A stretch of 64,000 nucleotides of DNA from Methylobacterium ajmalii. Lineage in GTDB: Bacteria; Pseudomonadota; Alphaproteobacteria; Rhizobiales; Beijerinckiaceae. The translations under genes and the position numbers were made by a program. Of the stretch, positions 59,778-64,000 are shown one piece after another (within the stretch, counting starts at the first letter, position 1; every line of letters begins with the position of its first letter). The notes below the pieces were generated by a model. That model made no database searches. It was not told the origin of the DNA and saw nothing but the letters and a program-made list of their open reading frames with translations. The stretch covers positions 1 through 64,000 of the forward strand of contig NZ_JACWCT010000103.1 in the NCBI RefSeq assembly GCF_016613415.1, written 5' to 3'.

Positions 59778-61199
59778 ATGACACCCGAACCCGACGCCCC
59801 CCGCCTGGTCCCCCGCCCGCACCAGGTCGAGGCGATCCGCGCCATCCTGGCGGCGCGGGCCGAAGGGCGGCCGGGCTTCCTCCTCGGCGACATGACCGGG
59901 CTCGGCAAGACCCTGTCGGTCTGGGGCGCGATCGCGGCGATGCCCGAGCGGGCGGTGCTGATCGTCTGCCCGAAGGGCGCGATGCCGCAATGGCGCCGCA
60001 CGATCCGGGATTCGGGTCTCGCCGACAAGGACGTGACGCTCCTCAACTACGAGCGCACCAAGTCCCTGCTGGCGCTGCCGGCCGCGAGCGGCCGCCGCTC
60101 GGTGCGGGCGAAGAACAACGAGCTCGCCAAGCTCGGCCGGCCCAAGCGCGTCTGGCCGCTGGTGGTGTTCGACGAGGCTCACCGCCTGCGCAACCCGACC
60201 TCGCAGCAGGGCCAGGCCTGCCGGCGCATGGCCGAGGCCGCCGCCTTCACGGTCTATGCCAGCGCCACCGCCGGCCAGGCGCCGCACGAGCTGTCCTATC
60301 TCGGCGCGCTGCTCGGCCACGCCGTCGGCCGGCCGGTGGAGACCACCGCCGACTTCCGCGCCCTGATGCAGCACCTCGAGATCGGCCGGGCCAAGGGGCG
60401 CTGGCAGAACTGGTCGTGGGAGCCGAACGCCCGCGACCAGGAGACGATGGCCGGCCTGCTCTATCGCGGCCCGGACGCGATCGGGCTGCGCCGCCGCCCG
60501 GCCGACATCGCCGGCTGGCCCGAGGTGCAGCGGGACCTCGCCCCCACCGCGCTCTCGCCCGCCGACCAGCGGCTCTACGACGCGACCTGGCGCGAGTTCC
60601 GCCGCGAATGGGGCCTCGCCGGCGGCTCGAACCGGCGCGCCGCCGGCTGGGCGGCGGACCTGCGCTTCCGCCAGAAGGCGAGCCTGATCCGGGTCGCCGG
60701 CACGGTCGACCTCGCCGAGGACCTGCTGCAGGCCGGCGAGCAGGTCGCGGTCTCGGTGGCGTTCCTCGAGACCGGGGCGGCCCTGGTCGAGGCCCTCACC
60801 GGCCGCGGCTGGTGCGCCGGCACCATCGACGGCACGCGGACGGCGGAGGCCAACGAGGCGGTCCGGGTCGCCTTCCAGCGCGGCGAGCTCGACGCGGTGG
60901 TGTTCACCGTCACCGAATCGATCTCGCTCCACCGCAACGAACTGCCCGGCGGCGAGCGCCCGCGCAGCCTGATCGTCCACGACATGCGCCACAGCGCGAT
61001 CCAGCTCAGCCAGATCGAGGGCCGCTGCCACCGCGACGGCGAGCGCGCCGCGATCCTGTTCGCCTACGCGGAGGGCACCGTGGAGGAGCGGGTCTCCGCC
61101 ACCGTGATCGCCCGCATGGCCGGGATGGACAGGATGGCCGGCGAGGATACCTCTCTCCTCGACGCCATCGGGCGGATCATCGATGGTGAGGCCGGCTGA
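59778..61199 (+). CDS. SF2 (SNF2-like) helicase of phage type
   Basis: The 473-aa protein is a short superfamily 2 helicase. Walker A is M-T-G-L-G-K-T (residues 39-45), motif II D-E-A-H at 132-135, motif III S-A-T-A and motif VI Q-I-E-G-R-C-H-R-D-G near the C-terminus. There are no accessory domains, which is typical of helicases carried by phages and gene transfer agents. No other phage genes lie nearby, so it may be a domesticated orphan. Intact motifs imply it is functional. Confidence 0.83.
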   Translation: MTPEPDAPRLVPRPHQVEAIRAILAARAEGRPGFLLGDMTGLGKTLSVWGAIAAMPERAVLIVCPKGAMPQWRRTIRDSGLADKDVTLLNYERTKSLLALPAASGRRSVRAKNNELAKLGRPKRVWPLVVFDEAHRLRNPTSQQGQACRRMAEAAAFTVYASATAGQAPHELSYLGALLGHAVGRPVETTADFRALMQHLEIGRAKGRWQNWSWEPNARDQETMAGLLYRGPDAIGLRRRPADIAGWPEVQRDLAPTALSPADQRLYDATWREFRREWGLAGGSNRRAAGWAADLRFRQKASLIRVAGTVDLAEDLLQAGEQVAVSVAFLETGAALVEALTGRGWCAGTIDGTRTAEANEAVRVAFQRGELDAVVFTVTESISLHRNELPGGERPRSLIVHDMRHSAIQLSQIEGRCHRDGERAAILFAYAEGTVEERVSATVIARMAGMDRMAGEDTSLLDAIGRIIDGEAG

Positions 61200-61225
61200 T
61201 CCCGGCCGTCGAGAGGAGGCACGCG

Positions 61226-61831
61226 ATGGTGACGCGAGGGTTCACGGGGCGCCGCCCGCCGCGGCCGGAGGCCGAGCGCCTGCCGCCGGGCCAGTACCTG
61301 ACCGAGGATTTCCCGGTTCTCCAGCTCGGCCCGACGCCGCGCATCGATCCGGCCCGCTGGAGCTTCACCCTGCGGGAGGGATCGAAGCCCCTCAAGAGCT
61401 GGACCTGGGCCGAGTTCGAGGCCCTGCCGCGCACCCGCTGGAAGGGCGACATCCACTGCGTCACCAAGTGGTCGAAGTTCGACACCGCCTGGGAGGGCGT
61501 GACGATCGACGACCTGCTGGCGGCGGCCGGGATCGCGGCGCCGACCGCCTACCTGCTGGCGGAGGGCTACGACGACTACACCACCAACGTGCCGGTCGCC
61601 GACCTGACGGAGGGCAAGGCCATGGTGGCGACCCGCTACGCCGGCGAGCCGATCACGCCCGACCACGGCGGACCCGCCCGCCTGCTGGTGCCGCACCTCT
61701 ACTTCTGGAAGAGCGCCAAGTGGGTGAAGGGCCTGCGCTTCACGAAAGTGGACGAGGCCGGGTTCTGGGAGCTGCGCGGCTACCACATGTACGGCGATCC
61801 CTGGCGCGAGCAGCGCTTCACCGGCGATTGA
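61226..61831 (+). CDS. Molybdopterin-dependent oxidoreductase (sulfite oxidase fold)
   Basis: The 201-aa protein is a compact sulfite-oxidase-fold domain without signal peptide. Cys78 in G-D-I-H-C-V-T-K-W-S is the molybdenum ligand, and the W-E-G-V-T-I-D-D-L-L and G-Y-D-D-Y-T-T-N-V-P motifs are standard for the YedY/sulfite oxidase-like group. Together with the ferredoxin-reductase-like gene downstream it forms a recurring two-gene module, probably a cytosolic reductase. Substrate unknown. Confidence 0.88.
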   Translation: MVTRGFTGRRPPRPEAERLPPGQYLTEDFPVLQLGPTPRIDPARWSFTLREGSKPLKSWTWAEFEALPRTRWKGDIHCVTKWSKFDTAWEGVTIDDLLAAAGIAAPTAYLLAEGYDDYTTNVPVADLTEGKAMVATRYAGEPITPDHGGPARLLVPHLYFWKSAKWVKGLRFTKVDEAGFWELRGYHMYGDPWREQRFTGD

Positions 61832-61870
61832 GGCTCCGCACGCCTTGAGCGACTCCCTCCGTCCCGTCCA

Positions 61871-61995
61871 CGACCTCATCCTGAGGTGCCCACACAGTGG
61901 GCCTCGAAGGAGGGCTCCAGCCGTCGCCGTGATGTCTGGAAGGCTCCTTCGAGGTCAGTCGATCGTCGATCGACTGACACCTCAGGATGAGGTCG
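61871..61995. repeat. 125-bp palindromic extragenic repeat
   Basis: Perfect 18-bp outer arms CGACCTCATCCTGAGGTG (61871-61888) and its complement (61978-61995) enclose a second inverted pair (CCTCGAAGGAG/CTCCTTCGAGG) and a 9-bp hairpin CAGTCGATC GTC GATCGACTG. This CTCATCCTGAGGTGC family is widespread in Hyphomicrobiales. It interrupts the molybdoenzyme/reductase pair. Confidence 0.85.
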
Positions 61996-62068
61996 CGGGT
62001 GGGACGACATCCTCGATCGCAGCCCTCCCCGTCTTCGAGGCAGGGCCTTCGCGCCATGAGGCTCCGCG

Positions 62069-62785
62069 ATGGCCCTGATCTGGCAGGAATCCCGGATCGT
62101 CGCCGCCGCTCCCGAGACGCCGCGGGTGCGGCGCCTCACCCTGGCGGTCGGCTGGGACCGGCCGTTCCGGGCCGGACAGCACGTCGACGTGCGGCTGACC
62201 GCGCCGGACGGCTACCAGGCGCAGCGCAGCTACTCGATCGCCTCCTCGCCGACGCGCCCCGAGGCGATCGACCTCCTGATCGAGCGCCTCGACGACGGCG
62301 AGGTCTCGGGCTTCTTCTCCGACGTGGCCGAGCCCGGCGACGCGATCGAGCTGCGCGGGCCGATCGGCGGCGCCTTCGTCTGGGAGCCGGCCCAGGGCGG
62401 GCCGCTGCTGCTGGTCGGCGGCGGCTCCGGGGTGGTGCCACTGCTCGCCATGCTGCGCCATCGGGCGGAGGCCGCGCCCGACGTGCCGGCCCTGCTGCTC
62501 TACTCCGCCCGCACCGCCGCGGACGTGATCGCCCGCGACGAGCTGATCCGCCGCGACTCCGGGGAGCCGGGATTCGGGCTGCGGCTGGCGCTGACCCGGG
62601 AGCCCGGCGGCCGGCGGATCGACGCCGCCCGGATCGGCGAGTCGCTCGCCGCCCTCGGGGCCCCGGCCCACACCTTCGTGTGCGGGAGCAATCCCTTCGT
62701 CTCCGCGGTCTCCGACCTCCTGGTCGATGCCGGGGTGCCGGCGGCCACGATCCGCACCGAGCGCTTCGGAGGAGAGACACCGTGA
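62069..62785 (+). CDS. FAD/NAD(P)-binding ferredoxin reductase-like protein
   Basis: The 238-aa protein has the FNR fold: FAD motif R-S-Y-S (residues 53-56), G-G-G-S-G-V-V-P for NAD(P) near 113, and C-G-S-N-P-F near the C-terminus. It has no iron-sulfur domain. It is the expected electron donor to the molybdopterin protein encoded just upstream. Its TGA overlaps the next gene's GTG. Confidence 0.88.
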   Translation: MALIWQESRIVAAAPETPRVRRLTLAVGWDRPFRAGQHVDVRLTAPDGYQAQRSYSIASSPTRPEAIDLLIERLDDGEVSGFFSDVAEPGDAIELRGPIGGAFVWEPAQGGPLLLVGGGSGVVPLLAMLRHRAEAAPDVPALLLYSARTAADVIARDELIRRDSGEPGFGLRLALTREPGGRRIDAARIGESLAALGAPAHTFVCGSNPFVSAVSDLLVDAGVPAATIRTERFGGETP

Positions 62786-63576
62786 CGGAGATCACCGGCC
62801 GCACCCGCGTCTTCGCGATCCTCGCCGACCCGATCGCTCAGGTGAAGGCGCCGCAGGGCCTCAACCGCCTGATGGCCGAGCGCGGAGTCGACGGGGTGAT
62901 GGTGCCGCTCCACGTCGCGGCCGCCGACCTTCCCACGGTGGTGGCGGGCTTGCGGGCGACGCGGAGCTTCGGCGGCGCCATCGTCACGGTGCCGCACAAG
63001 ACCGCGATCGTGCCGCTCCTCGACGCGGTGAGCGACGCGGCCCGGCTCGTCGGCGCCGTCAACGCGGTGCGGCGCGAGCCCGACGGCCGCCTCGTCGGCG
63101 AGATCCTGGACGGCGCCGGCTTCGTGGCGGGCCTGCGGGCGGCGGGCCACGACCCGCGGGGAGCGAGCGCCTATCTCGCCGGAGCGGGGGGCGCGGCGAA
63201 CGCCATCGCGTTCGCGCTCGCCGAGGCCGGGGTGGGCCGCCTCACCGTGCACAACCGCACGCCCGCGCGAGTCGAGGATCTGTTCGCGCGCCTGCGCCGG
63301 CTCCATCCCGCCCTGCCGCTCGCGAGCGCCGCCGATCCGGCCGGCCACGACCTCGTGGTCAACGCGACCTCGCTCGGCCTGCGGCCGGACGATCCCCTGC
63401 CGCTCGACCCCGCCGGTCTCGCGGCCGATCAGCTCGTCGCAGAGATCATCATGCAGCCGGCGAAGACCCCGCTCCTCGCGGCCGCCGCCGCGCGGGGCTG
63501 CCGCACCCATCCCGGCCTGCCGATGCTGGAGGGCCAGCTCGCCCTGATGGCGGATTTCCTGCGCATGCGCCCTTGA
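62782..63576 (+). CDS. Shikimate dehydrogenase-like protein lacking the shikimate serines
   Basis: The 264-aa protein begins at GTG 62782 (GTGA overlap). The fold and catalytic Lys73 (V-P-H-K-T), Asn94 (N-A-V) and Asp110 (L-D-G-A-G) of AroE are kept, as is the G-A-G-G-A-A cofactor loop. However, the N-terminal motif reads D-P-I-A-Q-V-K-A-P, so both serines that hold the substrate carboxylate in AroE are replaced (Val21, Ala23). This is probably not the biosynthetic AroE but a paralogue with another hydroxyacid substrate. Confidence 0.85.
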   Translation: MTEITGRTRVFAILADPIAQVKAPQGLNRLMAERGVDGVMVPLHVAAADLPTVVAGLRATRSFGGAIVTVPHKTAIVPLLDAVSDAARLVGAVNAVRREPDGRLVGEILDGAGFVAGLRAAGHDPRGASAYLAGAGGAANAIAFALAEAGVGRLTVHNRTPARVEDLFARLRRLHPALPLASAADPAGHDLVVNATSLGLRPDDPLPLDPAGLAADQLVAEIIMQPAKTPLLAAAAARGCRTHPGLPMLEGQLALMADFLRMRP

Positions 63577-63607
63577 CCGGCGGGGCCTCCCGCGCGAGGG
63601 CCCCGGC

Positions 63608-64000
63608 ATGATTTCGACAGCCGTGAATTCGTCAGCCCAGAATGCCGTCATGACCCAGTCCCTGATCGACCGCCTCGGGGCACGCCTCGGCCCCGCCGGC
63701 CTCCTCACCGAGGAGGCCGACATGGCGCCCTTCGCCATCGACTGGCGGCGCCTGTTTCCGGGCCGGCCGGCCTGCGTGGTGCGCCCCGCCTCCACCGCCG
63801 AGGTCGCCGACGTGGTGCGGCTGTGCGCCGAAGCCGGGGCCGCCCTGGTGCCGCAGGGCGGCAATACCGGGCTCGCCGGCGGCGCGGTGCCGGACGGCTC
63901 CGCCACGCAGGTGGTGCTGTCGCTCGCCCGCATGAACGCGATCCGGGGGGTCGATCCGGTCGGCCTGACGCTGACGGCGGAGGCCGGCTGCGTGCTCAAG
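63608..64000 (+). CDS. FAD-linked oxidase, D-lactate/glycolate dehydrogenase-like (3' end outside window)
   Basis: The frame opens at ATG 63608 (with GAGGG upstream) or ATG 63650 and runs off the window. The N-terminal PCMH-type FAD domain is visible: V-V-R-P-A-S-T-A-E-V-A-D-V-V, P-Q-G-G-N-T-G-L-A-G-G-A-V, and L-S-L-A-R-M-N. These fit the GlcD/D-lactate dehydrogenase/D-2-hydroxyglutarate dehydrogenase family. The C-terminal half is needed to tell the members apart. Confidence 0.85.
   Translation, partial: MISTAVNSSAQNAVMTQSLIDRLGARLGPAGLLTEEADMAPFAIDWRRLFPGRPACVVRPASTAEVADVVRLCAEAGAALVPQGGNTGLAGGAVPDGSATQVVLSLARMNAIRGVDPVGLTLTAEAGCVLK

Overview
The window is GC-rich, densely packed alphaproteobacterial chromosome, most probably Methylobacterium or a close relative (Hyphomicrobiales). 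The basis is a DHFR-like gene that looks like dihydromethanopterin reductase (dmrA, methylotrophy), the ccmI-E-F-H order, a GcrA-type zinc module, an alphaproteobacterial SOS box (GAAC-N7-GAAC), HWE-family signalling, and several palindromic repeats of the kind dispersed in these genomes. No rRNA, tRNA, CRISPR array or intact insertion sequence was seen.

Layout. 1-5.3 kb: cytochrome c maturation operon ccmI(partial)-ccmE-ccmF-ccmH, with a P1/S58 self-cleaving peptidase overlapping its end. 5.3-18.9 kb: a phytase-like autotransporter, the fluoride channel crcB, a SelW-like thioredoxin-fold protein, an HWE histidine kinase, a CHASE3 adenylate cyclase, a mini-GcrA protein, a Pit-type phosphate permease, a UDP-glucuronate epimerase-like protein, a tandem double-TetR regulator, and a cytochrome b561/P-loop pair. 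19.1-24.1 kb: housekeeping run radA-cvpA-purF-SDR. 24.4-29.2 kb: a PAS-GGDEF-EAL protein, dmrA, a decayed LysR gene, and a chemoreceptor whose 3' end is tandemly duplicated. 29.7-36.5 kb: der with an upstream YfgM-like protein, NnrU, several exported proteins and an SDR.

36.8-42.6 kb is sparse. It holds a NepR-like small protein, about 1.2 kb without a convincing gene, several small proteins, the tusA/NUDIX pair and gshA. Just before the replicative polymerase gene dnaE (42.7-46.3 kb) sits a 34-residue one-helix membrane protein under a promoter overlapped by a LexA-type SOS box. This is the most interesting item, because Caulobacter SidA is a similarly tiny SOS-induced membrane division inhibitor. 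46.3-52.1 kb is a surface-polysaccharide patch: a very large RgpF/WsaF-like/GT2 glycosyltransferase gene broken by one missing base, then a GT61 transferase with lower GC, and a very AT-rich gene-free segment with a possible transposase scrap.

52.2-64 kb returns to core and metabolic genes: an AlkZ/YcaQ-type DNA glycosylase next to ilvD, an ABC exporter, a hydrolase, a beta-hydroxyacid dehydrogenase, a phage-like SF2 helicase, a molybdopterin oxidoreductase with a flavin reductase partner and an AroE-like dehydrogenase that has lost the shikimate-binding serines, and the start of a FAD-linked oxidase cut by the window edge.
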